Shown one piece after another: positions 1-9,012 of a stretch of 64,000 nucleotides of DNA (the stretch's first letter is position 1; every line of letters begins with the position of its first letter). Source of the DNA: Maledivibacter halophilus (GTDB lineage: Bacteria; Bacillota; Clostridia; Peptostreptococcales; Caminicellaceae); NCBI RefSeq assembly GCF_900167445.1, contig NZ_FUZT01000013.1:80329-144328 (forward strand), read 5' to 3'. The notes under the pieces are model-generated. The model saw only the letters and a list, made by a program, of their open reading frames with translations. It did not search any database and was not told the origin of the DNA. Made by a program: the position numbers and the translations under genes.

Positions 1-504
1 AGAGGTAGCTTTCTGGGATATGCTGAAACTGTTATTAGAAACAGAATAATAGATTATAAAAGAAAAAACCAATCATTAAATAATATTTTATCTATAGATA
101 GAGAAAATTTAATGGAAATTAAAGTACAGGACAAATTTAAAAGCGGTGATTTTACAGAAAAGTATGCAATGAAGGAGCAGATATTAAAGCTCAAAGCTTT
201 ACTAAAGGACTTTAATATTGGATTTACAGAGCTCGTTGAAGAATCCCCGAAACATATTGATACTAGATTAAATTCTATTTACATAGCCAGGAGTATTGTA
301 GAAAACAAAGATATTAAAGAAGATTTTTATAGAAAAAAGATGTTGCCGGCTAAAAAAATTATGGAGAAAACAGGGGTGAGCAAAAAAGTATTAAAGGGAA
401 ACAGGAAATTTATTATTGCAACAGCCTTGGTACTAGACAGTGAACTGGAACTGCTAATAAATTATATTTCAGGAGTAGAAGGGAGGGCCCAAAATGATAT
501 ATAA
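1..504 (+). CDS. sigI: RNA polymerase sigma factor SigI, 3' part (truncated by window edge)
   Basis: The reading frame is open from base 1 and 167 residues are visible. The N-terminal part, including most of region 2, lies outside the window. The visible start has a region-2-like stretch (RGSFLGYAETVIRNRIIDY). The C-terminal half has the helix-turn-helix segment typical of the SigI family (residues about 85-145, with KKMLPAKKIMEKTGVSKKVL). SigI is an alternative sigma factor held inactive by a membrane anti-sigma factor. In Bacillus it answers heat stress and in cellulolytic clostridia it answers polysaccharides. The next gene overlaps its end by 11 nt and is that anti-sigma factor, so the pair is co-translated. 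The identification is firm, but the regulon cannot be read from here. Confidence 0.9.
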   Translation, partial: RGSFLGYAETVIRNRIIDYKRKNQSLNNILSIDRENLMEIKVQDKFKSGDFTEKYAMKEQILKLKALLKDFNIGFTELVEESPKHIDTRLNSIYIARSIVENKDIKEDFYRKKMLPAKKIMEKTGVSKKVLKGNRKFIIATALVLDSELELLINYISGVEGRAQNDI

Positions 505-1729
505 AGGCTTAATAATGGAAGTGCAAAAAGACTGTATAATAGTTCTTACGGATAGCAATAATTATTTAAAGCTGAAAAAGAAGTCAAATATTGATATTGG
601 AAAAAAGATAATGTTCATAGAAGAGGATATCATAAAAAAGCAGAAAAAATCTATTAGGCCATTAATAGGAATTGCTGCTGCAATTATATTATTAATAACT
701 ACGGTTATAGGCCAATATGGTATGGAACTGATTGATGGTTTTAATGCTTATGCCATAGTAAGTGTAGATATAAATCCTAGTTTGGAATTTCAAATAGATA
801 AAAAGGAAATTGTCAAAAAAATTAAAGCATTGAATAATGATGGCGAAGAACTTCTGGATGAGAAAATGATTGGGATGAAGATTGAAGAAGCAATTCTGTA
901 TAGTATAAAAACAGCCTTTAATAAAAAATATATTAACAATGCAAACAATGTTGTATTGATTTCAGAAATGATGATGGATAATAAGGAAGTTAAGTCATTA
1001 AAGGTGATGGAGGATAAAATTAATGAAAAGATAGACGAAGATGAAGAAATAAAAGATATAAATTTAATATACATACAGTCTGATAAAGAAGATTTAAAAA
1101 AAGCAAGGGAAAATAAGGTTTCTATTGGAAAATATGAGGTTTATAAAGTACTTTCAAATAATAATTCAAATTTAAAAATTGAGGATATAAAGGATAAAAA
1201 AGTTAGTGATATAGTAAAAGAAAATAAGGATATTACAAAAGACAAAAGAGTTAAAGTTAAAAAAGAAAAAAAGGAAGAAGAAAAACATCAAGATGAGATA
1301 GAAAATAGAGAGAATAAATTAAATGAGAAACAAAATGAAGTCCATAATAAAAATGGGAAGAAACCTGATATCAAGACTAAGCAAAAGGATATAAATAGTG
1401 AAAAAAATCAAAATGAAAAAAACAAGGAAACTAATATTAAAAATCAAAAAATCAAAAATGGGAATTATAGATCCAATAAGGAAAAACACAATAATAAAAA
1501 TTTAAATAAAACGAAAAATGATAATAAAGACTTTAAAGAAAATAACCAAAAAAATGAAATGAAAAATTACAAGGGAAAAAATAAAGATAAAAAAGAAGAT
1601 AATAGAAATTTTGAAAAAGAAGAAAAAGATAGTATAAGAGGTAAAGTTAAGAATGATAAAAATGATAAATTTAATAAAAACAATGAAATTAATAAAGGTA
1701 AATCCAAGGGGAATAGTAAAAATAAATGA
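494..1729 (+). CDS. rsgI: Anti-sigma-I factor RsgI-like membrane protein
   Basis: The protein has 411 residues. It starts with a short cytoplasmic RsgI N-domain (about 1-50), which in the family binds SigI. One transmembrane helix follows (about 56-73, LIGIAAAIILLITTVIG). The extracellular domain (about 85-200) carries VDINPS; its Asn94-Pro95 bond matches the position where RsgI proteins are reported to self-cleave. From about residue 215 to the end the chain is a low-complexity Lys/Asn/Glu-rich tail with no recognisable carbohydrate-binding or sensor domain. The start at 494 has a GGAGGG site just upstream and overlaps sigI, as expected for translational coupling. Its role is to hold SigI at the membrane and release it on a signal. 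What the charged tail senses is unknown; wall or teichoic acid contact is only a guess. Confidence 0.9.
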   Translation: MIYKGLIMEVQKDCIIVLTDSNNYLKLKKKSNIDIGKKIMFIEEDIIKKQKKSIRPLIGIAAAIILLITTVIGQYGMELIDGFNAYAIVSVDINPSLEFQIDKKEIVKKIKALNNDGEELLDEKMIGMKIEEAILYSIKTAFNKKYINNANNVVLISEMMMDNKEVKSLKVMEDKINEKIDEDEEIKDINLIYIQSDKEDLKKARENKVSIGKYEVYKVLSNNNSNLKIEDIKDKKVSDIVKENKDITKDKRVKVKKEKKEEEKHQDEIENRENKLNEKQNEVHNKNGKKPDIKTKQKDINSEKNQNEKNKETNIKNQKIKNGNYRSNKEKHNNKNLNKTKNDNKDFKENNQKNEMKNYKGKNKDKKEDNRNFEKEEKDSIRGKVKNDKNDKFNKNNEINKGKSKGNSKNK

Positions 1730-1828
1730 TTGAGACAATTGCATAATATATACGCTAGTATTCTAGAGATTTTAAGTCTAAATACAGTAGATAGTTATTA
1801 CAAGAGGTAATTATGTAATTCCTTCGAT
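1730..1828. repeat. Small palindromic repeat, family M, copy 1
   Basis: This is a ~99-bp element beginning right after the rsgI stop codon. Its ends are imperfect inverted repeats (TTGAGACAATTGCATAAT at the left, ATTATGTAATTCCTTCGA at the right). The same ends recur at 45367-45466 and 45995-46114, and a lone half end lies at 41127-41144. The size, terminal inverted repeats and lack of coding capacity fit a miniature mobile element. Confidence 0.6.
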
Positions 1829-1835
1829 TAATAAG

Positions 1836-1874
1836 CAGAGCAATCAATAAATTTTATTGATTGCTCTGGCTTTT
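1836..1874 (+). terminator. Rho-independent terminator after sigI-rsgI
   Basis: A 13-bp perfect inverted repeat (CAGAGCAATCAAT / ATTGATTGCTCTG) with a 7-nt loop is followed by a T-rich stretch. It closes the sigI-rsgI unit. Between here and 2132 I see no convincing gene; the one short frame has no ribosome binding site. Confidence 0.85.
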
Positions 1875-2132
1875 ATATGAGTAGAATCGGAAGTAGCTAT
1901 TACAACAATAATGAGAGATTTAATAATAGAGAGTTTTTTGTTTTGCTGCAGGGAGCTACCGGATTCTATTCAGGCAATTTGGGTGGTATCAAATCCTTGT
2001 TACTAAGAGTATATGAAATACAAAACAATGTGTTCCATATAAATAAAGTTGTTTTATATAGATGAGGAAAATAAATTATTGTATTATATAATTCTTTCAC
2101 TTAATCTTAGTAAAGAGAATATTATAAATTAG

Positions 2133-2234
2133 TATAGTAAAACAAATTGAAAGGTGGATTTATACATCAAAACAATCCTAAAACCATCGATATTTTAGTA
2201 TGTATAAATTAAGTTTTATGCTGGCTGCCTATAG
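2133..2234. repeat. Leader palindrome repeat, family A, copy 1
   Basis: This 102-bp element runs from TATAGTAAAACA to CTGGCTGCCTATAG. It has an inner inverted pair, TTTATACATC and TATGTATAAATT. It is one of six copies (2133, 28488, 30495, 39411, 52994, 59210), all lying just upstream of a plus-strand gene. Here it ends 124 bp before the subtilase-like gene. Confidence 0.75.
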
Positions 2235-2358
2235 TCATGCTACATTAAAACTTAAAATAAATTTTGCTGAAATAATGAAGGCTTCTACATTCTTTCAGTT
2301 AAATTTATTAATCTCTAGAGTAGCATTACTATATAGTAAATAGGGGGAAGAAGTCTTT

Positions 2359-4263
2359 ATGAAAGATATAAATAAAAAAATTGATACAACATTAGATTTG
2401 ATATTGAAACTCCCCGAGGAAAGAAAACAAAGAAGTGGTTATTTAAAAACGGGATTTAATACTCTTACAAATAGATGGGAAGTAATAGTAAGGTATTCAG
2501 GAAAGAACATAACAACAATAGCTGATGAATTAGGGGCTAGGGTTGAAGTTCTCAGTGAGAAATTTGCAATTTTTACTATAGATGAAGAAAAAATATATCT
2601 TCTGGCACAATATAATGAAATAGAATATATTGAAAAGCCACGCAGACTTATTAGTTCTATAGGTAGTATAAAAAAATATAATTTAGATACCCTACAGAAT
2701 TATTCAGTAAAGGGTTTATATGGAGAAGGGGTTATAATTGGAATAATTGATTCTGGGATAGATTATAATCATCTTGACTTTATAAATGAAGACGGTAAAA
2801 CACGAATAACAAATATATGGGATCAGTCGGTTTTTGAAGGAAAGCCTCCTAAAGGATTTAAAAATGGTACGGAATGGACTAGTAAAGATATAAATAAAGC
2901 TTTAAAAGATATAAAGGAAGATAAAAATTTATCAGTAGTACATCATGTAGATGTATTGGGACATGGCACTTGTGTGGCAGGAATAGCTGCTGGAAACGGA
3001 AGATCTAATCAAGAGAAATATTCAGGAATAGCACCTAAATCTGAACTAATAATAGTTAAACTGGGAGCAAGGGGAGGAGAAGGGTTTTCAAGAACTACAG
3101 AATTTATGAGGGCAATTAGATATCTAGTGGATAAAGCTAAGGCTTTAAATAGGCCAATTGTTATAAATGCAAGCTATGGTACAAATGAAGGAAGTCATAG
3201 TGACAATTCATTATTTGAAAGTTTCATTAACGAAATTTTAGAAGAATGGAAGATAACAATGGTTGTGGCAGCAGGAAATGAAGGAGATAGAGGACATCAT
3301 TTTGGAAAAAATATAAAAGAGAGTAAAGATACTGAGATAGAAATACAGGTTGAAGAAGAAGAAAGAGTAATTACATTGGAATTGTGGAAGAATTTTTATG
3401 ATATATTTGAGTTTGAATTTGTATCTCCAGATGGATATGCTACAGGAAAGATAAGCTTAGATAAAGACTTTTATAAGATTGATTTGGATAATATGGAGTG
3501 TTATATATGCTGTAATGTTCCAAATGAATATGATAAAAGTCAACAGATATTCGTTTTGCTTTTACCTAAGAATGATACTATTAGAGAAGGAATATGGAAA
3601 CTAAGAATTTATGGGGAAAATATAGTTGATGGAAGCTTAGATGTTTGGCTTCCAATGACTGATGTAGATCAAGGGAAAACTAGATTTCTCAAGTCCGATT
3701 GGAATCATACGATAAAAATTCCCGGAACTGCATCCAAAGTGATTACAGTAGGAAGCTATGACCCTTTAACAGACAGTGTATGTGATTTTTCCAGTAAAGG
3801 AAATATAAACCTTAAATATTCCATTAAACCGGAATTAGTTGCTCCATATAAAAATATAATTAATCCTATTGATAAAAAGAATTGTGATAATTTGATCGGT
3901 ACAGGAATATCGGCTGCCTATGTAACAGGAGCTGCAGCGCTTTTAATGGAATGGGGAATAGTAGGGAAAAATGATGTTGATTTACATGGAGATAAGGTTA
4001 AAGCATATCTAATTAAGGGAGCCATGAGAAAAAATAAAAAAATACAATTTCCAAATAATATATGGGGATTTGGAAGCTTATGGATAGAAAATAGTATAAA
4101 GATGGCGGAATCCGTAAGGTTGAGACAAAATAATATAAATAGAGAAAACAATTACTTATATCCAGGAAAAGTAAAGGTTTTAGGAGTTCATCCTATGTTT
4201 ATGAATCCGGTTTTTTTATCCTATTTTCCTATAATTTATAATAGATATAAATATAGTGATTAA
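2359..4263 (+). CDS. S8 (subtilisin-like) family protein with catalytic Ser replaced by Gly
   Basis: The protein has 634 residues, no signal peptide, and the layout of clostridial Csp-type subtilases: a prodomain-like N-terminus (1-115), then the S8 fold. The catalytic Asp is D131 (GIIDSGIDY), His is H202 (GHGTCVAGIAAG) and the oxyanion Asn is N307 (VVAAGNEGD). A jelly-roll-like insert follows at about 320-450. At the serine position the usual GTS reads GTG (LIGTGISAAYVTGAAALL, codon GGA at 3904), so residue 516 is Gly. The family includes the CspA/B/C proteins of spore germination, some of which are pseudoproteases in Clostridioides. Inference: an inactive, binding-only or scaffold form, possibly linked to germination. 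A GGGGGAAG site supports the start. A monocistronic unit is likely. Confidence 0.88.
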   Translation: MKDINKKIDTTLDLILKLPEERKQRSGYLKTGFNTLTNRWEVIVRYSGKNITTIADELGARVEVLSEKFAIFTIDEEKIYLLAQYNEIEYIEKPRRLISSIGSIKKYNLDTLQNYSVKGLYGEGVIIGIIDSGIDYNHLDFINEDGKTRITNIWDQSVFEGKPPKGFKNGTEWTSKDINKALKDIKEDKNLSVVHHVDVLGHGTCVAGIAAGNGRSNQEKYSGIAPKSELIIVKLGARGGEGFSRTTEFMRAIRYLVDKAKALNRPIVINASYGTNEGSHSDNSLFESFINEILEEWKITMVVAAGNEGDRGHHFGKNIKESKDTEIEIQVEEEERVITLELWKNFYDIFEFEFVSPDGYATGKISLDKDFYKIDLDNMECYICCNVPNEYDKSQQIFVLLLPKNDTIREGIWKLRIYGENIVDGSLDVWLPMTDVDQGKTRFLKSDWNHTIKIPGTASKVITVGSYDPLTDSVCDFSSKGNINLKYSIKPELVAPYKNIINPIDKKNCDNLIGTGISAAYVTGAAALLMEWGIVGKNDVDLHGDKVKAYLIKGAMRKNKKIQFPNNIWGFGSLWIENSIKMAESVRLRQNNINRENNYLYPGKVKVLGVHPMFMNPVFLSYFPIIYNRYKYSD

Positions 4264-4340
4264 CAATTAATAGTTAATAATGGTTAAAGCCAATCTGCTA
4301 CTGGAGGGAATTGAATAATTAGTCCTTATGAAAGTTAACT

Positions 4341-4369
4341 TTATACCTATTATTCTATAGTGATATAAT
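4341..4369 (+). promoter_or_regulatory. Probable sigma-A promoter for the Fe-S protein gene
   Basis: TTATAC (4341-4346) and a perfect TATAAT (4364-4369) are separated by 17 bp, 24 bp before the next start codon. The -35 box is weak, so confidence is moderate. Confidence 0.5.
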
Positions 4370-4392
4370 AAACTTAAGAAATTATATAGAGG

Positions 4393-5463
4393 ATGATGAA
4401 TGTGAAAAAAATAGATGAAAGGGATACTATGTTTGCCAGGATGAGTTATAAAAAGGGTTCAAAGGAATATGAGGATTATTATAAAAGAAATCCTGATAAA
4501 AAGCACATAGACGACGAAATCAGAGAGCTTCCTAATATATGTGGAGAAGGAACCGCCACCTACCATCCACTCAATTCTCCCTTTGCAGATGCTGGATTTA
4601 AGTTTTTAAGTGATATAAAAAAATATGTGGAGGGAGAAGTTAATAAAAATAGGGTAGAAGTTACTGCCCAAGAGATGACTAATAAAATAAAGAAGCTTTT
4701 AAAATATATAGGAGCGAAGTTAACTGGAGTGGCAAAAATGCAGGACTACCATTACTATAGTCATAGAGGTAGAAATCCGGAAACCTATGGAGATAAAATA
4801 GAAAAATTTCATAAATATGGTATAGTTTTTGCAGTAGAAATGGATAAGGATATGATAAATAGAGCACCACAGTGTGAAGAAGTAATTGCAGTTACCAAAG
4901 GATATATTGATGGGGCTATAATAGGCATGTGGATTAGTTACTATATTAGAGAGCTTGGGTATGATGCAAGGAATCATATGGATGGAAATTACTTGGTTGT
5001 GGCACCACTTGTGGCCAGAGATGCAGGGCTTGGGGAAATAGGAAGAAATGGATTATTAATCACCAAAGAATATGGACAAAGAGTTAGACTTGGTGTAGTT
5101 ACTACGGACATGCCCTTAATTTCAGATAAAGAGCAGGATTTTGGAATTAAGGAATTTTGTAAAATATGCAATAAATGTTCTAAAACATGCCCCGGTAAAG
5201 CAATACCAGATGGTGATATGAAGCTAATTAATGGAGAGCTTAGATGGCAAATAGAGCAGGAGAAATGTTATGGAATGTGGAGAAGAATAGGAACTGACTG
5301 TGGAGTGTGTTTATCAACATGTCCATTTAGCCAAGGAGTATCTCTAGAAATGATTGATAAAATGAAGGACTCTAAAGAGTGTATGGAAAAAATTCTAAAA
5401 GAGTATGAAGAAAAGTATGGCATAAGACCATATATTAGAGAAACCTTGGATTTATTAAAATGA
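4393..5463 (+). CDS. Reductive dehalogenase-like 4Fe-4S double-cluster protein
   Basis: This protein of 356 residues has two 4Fe-4S cluster motifs near the C-terminus. Cys256, 259, 262 and 266 (CKICNKCSKTCP) form the first group; Cys292, 303, 306 and 310 (ending CGVCLSTCPF) form the second. The region before them (about 100-240, with LGEIGRNGLLITKEYGQRVRLGVV) matches the core shared by reductive dehalogenases and epoxyqueuosine reductase, a fold that normally holds a corrinoid. There is no Tat signal and no membrane-anchor gene beside it, so it is likely cytoplasmic. True respiratory dehalogenase activity is therefore doubtful. Its substrate is unknown. It stands alone between the subtilase and the sensor kinase. 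Confidence 0.75.
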   Translation: MMNVKKIDERDTMFARMSYKKGSKEYEDYYKRNPDKKHIDDEIRELPNICGEGTATYHPLNSPFADAGFKFLSDIKKYVEGEVNKNRVEVTAQEMTNKIKKLLKYIGAKLTGVAKMQDYHYYSHRGRNPETYGDKIEKFHKYGIVFAVEMDKDMINRAPQCEEVIAVTKGYIDGAIIGMWISYYIRELGYDARNHMDGNYLVVAPLVARDAGLGEIGRNGLLITKEYGQRVRLGVVTTDMPLISDKEQDFGIKEFCKICNKCSKTCPGKAIPDGDMKLINGELRWQIEQEKCYGMWRRIGTDCGVCLSTCPFSQGVSLEMIDKMKDSKECMEKILKEYEEKYGIRPYIRETLDLLK

Positions 5464-5560
5464 TTGATAGAATATATCGATATATTTTCCCAGATTCCAT
5501 TCTAATTTGTTTAATTTTCAAATGTATAGTCTTAAAATAAATCCATTAATGGAGGTTTTT

Positions 5561-7507
5561 ATGAAGAAATTATATACTATATTTATACTATTATCCTTAA
5601 TTTTAACATTTAGCAGTTTCAATGCTGAGGCATTTTATGATGATGAAAAAGAATATACTATTATCACAATTGCTGGAGATAACTCCTTCCCTCCATTTGA
5701 ATATATTGACGAAAAAGGGATTTATAAGGGATTTAATATTGATATAGTGAGGGCTGTTTCCATAGAAAAAGGTATTGATATAGAAATAATACCTATGCCT
5801 TGGTATAAGGCAATAGAGGCATTAAATAATGGAGAGATAGATGCTATACAAGGCATGAAATTTTCAGAAAGCAGGGACATGCATTATGATTTTTCTATTC
5901 CTTATATAGATACTCCCAATTCAATATTTGTTAGAAATGACAATAAATATATACATGATATAGAGGATTTAAAAGATAAAAAAGTTGCTATTCAAAAAAA
6001 TGATATAAGCAAATATTTGTTATCTGATAGAGATATTAAAAATCTTACTGAAGTCAATAACCAAGAAGAGGCGCTTATTAAGTTAATAAATAAAGAAATA
6101 GATGCTTATGTTGGTAATAAGCTAACAGGAGCGTATTATATACAAAAAAAAGGATTTGAAGAATATGTAAAAACAGTAGGAGAAGATTTACTTGTAGAAA
6201 ATTATTGTGTTGCTACTTTAGAGGGCAATGAAGAAATAATTGGTATATTTAATGATGGTATAAAAAAAATAATCAATAACGGTACCTACGATAAGATATA
6301 TAAAAAATGGTTTGGAGAATATTTTTATGATGATATTAAAATATTGAAAAATATATTAATTGCATTAATCATTGTATTTTTATTAGTTGTTTTTATTACT
6401 TTGTTTACTGTAAGCTGGAATAGAAAATTAAAGAAGAAGGTAGCAGAAAGAACCATGGAACTAAAAAAGGAAAATATATTAAAAGAAAAGATATTAAATT
6501 CTATATTTAGCTATATTTTAGTAGTTGATAAAGATAAAAAGATATTACTTATGAATGATAAGGCTAAGAAGCTAATAGGTAGTAAAAAGCATCCTATTGA
6601 TTTTAATGATACAATTTTAGCCAAAATAATAGATAATGATGATATGAATAAAGTAATAAATAAGGGAATTGAAATAAAAAATAAAGAAGTGGTGAGTAGC
6701 ATTGATAATTTTAGCACATATCAATATAATTTCAGTCCAATTTCTATAGATAATAATAATTTTGGAGCTGTAATTAGCATAAAGGATATAACAGAAGAAA
6801 AAACCCTTAGAGAAAGGCTTATAGCAACAGATAAGCTTAAAACCTTAGGGAGATTAGCAGCAACTGTAGCCCATGAAATAAAAAATCCATTAACTGCTAT
6901 AAAAACATATGTAGATCTTTTACGTATAAAGATAAATAATGAGGAATTTAGAGAAAAATTATTAGAAGATGTACCGAAGGAGATTGAAAGATTAGATAAG
7001 TTTGTAAACAGTCTTTTAAATTATTCTAGACATAAGAAAGAAGAAAAGAGGAAACTAAATATTAACGAAGTGGTTGCAAGCACATTAAGCTTTTTGAATA
7101 GAGAAATTAGAAAGTATAAAATAAAAATGATCTGTGACATTGATAAAGATGCACTGATTTTAGCAGATGAAGATCAAATAAAGCATATATTAATGAACCT
7201 ATTTTTAAATGCTATAGATGCAGTAAAGGATAATGAAGCTCCGAGGATAAAAGTATATTCAGTTATTAATAATCAGTATATAAAGCTTATAATTGAAGAT
7301 AACGGAAAGGGTATTGATGAAAAAATGCTGGGGAAAGTTTTTGAACCCTATTATACTACTAAAAAAGAAGGTGTAGGTTTGGGACTTTCAATAACTCAAC
7401 AGATGGTTAGAAAAAATAATGGGGAAATTTCAGTACAATCAGAATTAGGAATAGGTACAAAGTTTATTATAACCTTAGGCTTGTTAAAAAAAGGAGAAAT
7501 GCAATGA
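5561..7507 (+). CDS. Sensor histidine kinase with extracellular solute-binding (SBP_bac_3) domain
   Basis: I place the start at ATG 5561, which follows a GGAGG site and begins a clear signal peptide (MKKLYTIFILLSLILTF). A longer upstream reading lacks both. The order in 648 residues is: signal peptide 1-24; amino-acid-binding-type solute-binding domain about 28-255; one transmembrane helix about 262-285; PAS-like domain about 315-410; HisKA with phospho-acceptor His438 (VAHEIKNPLTAI); HATPase with DNGKGI and GVGLGLSIT. An outside ligand, probably an amino-acid-like compound, would control the kinase. The gene overlaps the next, a sigma-54 response regulator, by 4 nt, so the two form a two-component pair. 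The target is probably the sigma-54 promoter at 9013. Confidence 0.93.
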   Translation: MKKLYTIFILLSLILTFSSFNAEAFYDDEKEYTIITIAGDNSFPPFEYIDEKGIYKGFNIDIVRAVSIEKGIDIEIIPMPWYKAIEALNNGEIDAIQGMKFSESRDMHYDFSIPYIDTPNSIFVRNDNKYIHDIEDLKDKKVAIQKNDISKYLLSDRDIKNLTEVNNQEEALIKLINKEIDAYVGNKLTGAYYIQKKGFEEYVKTVGEDLLVENYCVATLEGNEEIIGIFNDGIKKIINNGTYDKIYKKWFGEYFYDDIKILKNILIALIIVFLLVVFITLFTVSWNRKLKKKVAERTMELKKENILKEKILNSIFSYILVVDKDKKILLMNDKAKKLIGSKKHPIDFNDTILAKIIDNDDMNKVINKGIEIKNKEVVSSIDNFSTYQYNFSPISIDNNNFGAVISIKDITEEKTLRERLIATDKLKTLGRLAATVAHEIKNPLTAIKTYVDLLRIKINNEEFREKLLEDVPKEIERLDKFVNSLLNYSRHKKEEKRKLNINEVVASTLSFLNREIRKYKIKMICDIDKDALILADEDQIKHILMNLFLNAIDAVKDNEAPRIKVYSVINNQYIKLIIEDNGKGIDEKMLGKVFEPYYTTKKEGVGLGLSITQQMVRKNNGEISVQSELGIGTKFIITLGLLKKGEMQ

Positions 7508-8847
7508 ATAAACTTTTAATAATTGATGATGAAAAAGCCATTTGCAATTCCTTAAAGTTTGCATTTGAGGATAAATATAAAACATATATTGCAAAGGATT
7601 TTCCTACTGTAAAAAAATATATATCCATGTATTACTTTGACATTGTTTTATTGGATTTAAAATTTGGTGATATTGATGGTTTAGAAGTACTTAAATATAT
7701 AAAAAAGGACCTTGGGGAATGTCAGGTTATAATAATGACTGCATACAGCAGTATAGATTCGTCTATTAAAGCCATGAAATTAGGAGCTTGGGATTACGTT
7801 TTAAAACCCCTGAGTTTAGATAATTTAGAGATGATAATTGAAAAAGCTATAGAGTACAAGAATCTTAGCTCTAGATTACAAGATATGCATAACGAGCTTT
7901 CAGCTATTAAATCTGATAAAATTATTGGAAAATCTAAAGGTATAAAGGATGTTTTTAATTTAATTAATAAAGTGAAAAATGTAGATGTGAATGTATTGAT
8001 TACAGGAGAAAGTGGAACAGGAAAAGAGCTGGTAGCTAGAGAAATTCATTATAATGGCAAAAGAAAAAAAGAAAGATTTGAAGTTGTAAACTGTGGAGCA
8101 ATACCTAAAAACCTAATTGAAAGTGAATTGTTTGGCTACGAGAAAGGAGCTTTTACGGGGGCAGTTAAAGCTAGAAAAGGAAAGTTCATGCTTGCTAACC
8201 GGGGAACACTATTTTTAGATGAAATAGGAGAAATGGATTCAAAAACCCAGGTAAAGCTTTTAAGAATAATTCAAGATAAGGTAGTGTATCCTGTTGGTGG
8301 AGAAGATGGGATAAAAATAGATGTTAGAATAATTGCTGCCACCAACAGGAAATTATTAGAGGAAATAGAAAAAGGTAATTTTAGGGAAGATCTTTATTAT
8401 AGATTAAATGTTATAAATATAAATATGCCCAGCCTTAGAGAACGAATTGAAGATATACCTTTATTAGTAGAGCATTTTATAAAAAAATACAATCAAGCCC
8501 TAAATAAGAATATTAAATCCATTTCCCCTGAAGCACTGAAGCTTCTTAAAGCTTATAATTATAAGGGAAATATAAGAGAACTAGAAAACATATTAGAAAG
8601 AGCAATTATTTTGACAGAAAATGAAATAATAGATGTACATGATTTACCTTATCAAGTAATAAGGGATGAAAATATAAAGATCCCAGATGACAAGCTTATT
8701 ATAAGCATATATGACACCTTTGAAGTTATAGAGGAAAAAGTAATACGGAAAGCTATAGATAAAATTGGAAGCAAAAGAAAAATAGCAAAAATATTAGGGA
8801 TAAGTGAGAGAACATTATGGAATAAAATAAAGAAATATGGGATATAA
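7504..8847 (+). CDS. Sigma-54-dependent response regulator (NtrC family)
   Basis: The protein has 447 residues. A receiver domain (1-120) contains acidic pair D8/D9, phospho-acceptor D51 and Lys101. The AAA+ domain (about 140-370) contains Walker A GESGTGKE (168-175) and the sigma-54 contact loop GAFTGA (215-220). A Fis-type helix-turn-helix lies at about 410-445 (KRKIAKILGISERTLWNKIKK). The GAFTGA loop shows that it activates sigma-54 holoenzyme. It is coupled to the sensor kinase by a 4-nt overlap. A good -24/-12 promoter lies 166 bp downstream of its stop, in front of the transporter operon, with a dyad in between that could be its binding site. Confidence 0.95.
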   Translation: MNKLLIIDDEKAICNSLKFAFEDKYKTYIAKDFPTVKKYISMYYFDIVLLDLKFGDIDGLEVLKYIKKDLGECQVIIMTAYSSIDSSIKAMKLGAWDYVLKPLSLDNLEMIIEKAIEYKNLSSRLQDMHNELSAIKSDKIIGKSKGIKDVFNLINKVKNVDVNVLITGESGTGKELVAREIHYNGKRKKERFEVVNCGAIPKNLIESELFGYEKGAFTGAVKARKGKFMLANRGTLFLDEIGEMDSKTQVKLLRIIQDKVVYPVGGEDGIKIDVRIIAATNRKLLEEIEKGNFREDLYYRLNVININMPSLRERIEDIPLLVEHFIKKYNQALNKNIKSISPEALKLLKAYNYKGNIRELENILERAIILTENEIIDVHDLPYQVIRDENIKIPDDKLIISIYDTFEVIEEKVIRKAIDKIGSKRKIAKILGISERTLWNKIKKYGI

Positions 8848-8877
8848 ACCGTTAAGTTGACAAAATTAACGGTTTTT
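8847..8877 (+). terminator. Terminator after the two-component pair
   Basis: AACCGTTAA and TTAACGGTT flank a 10-nt loop and are followed by TTT. This separates the regulator genes from the sigma-54 operon. The dyad could also serve as a protein-binding site. Confidence 0.75.
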
Positions 8878-8879
8878 CT

Positions 8880-8912
8880 ATGCAAAAAATTCATAGTCTG
8901 CAATTTTTGCAT
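8880..8912. promoter_or_regulatory. Candidate upstream activator dyad for the NtrC-family regulator
   Basis: ATGCAAAAAATT (8880-8891) and AATTTTTGCAT (8902-8912) form an almost perfect dyad with a 10-bp gap. It lies about 100 bp upstream of the -24 element, the usual spacing for an enhancer-type activator site. That the neighbouring regulator binds it is inference. Confidence 0.5.
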
Positions 8913-9012
8913 GATTTTAAAGAGGTGTATTTTATTTGAAAGAATTAAATTAATATATAGAAAATTGTTTAAAATAAGGGTTTTCAGAGTTTTCAATATA
9001 AAGCTAATAATT

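Noticed and set aside
1877..2065. A 62-codon plus-strand frame downstream of rsgI
   Set aside because: It begins at the base of the rsgI terminator, has no ribosome binding site, and I recognise no family. A leaderless small protein is possible but unsupported.
5471..5486. Perfect palindrome AATATATCGATATATT before the sensor kinase
   Set aside because: It is short and AT-only except for its centre, with no T run or second copy; chance is likely in this base composition.
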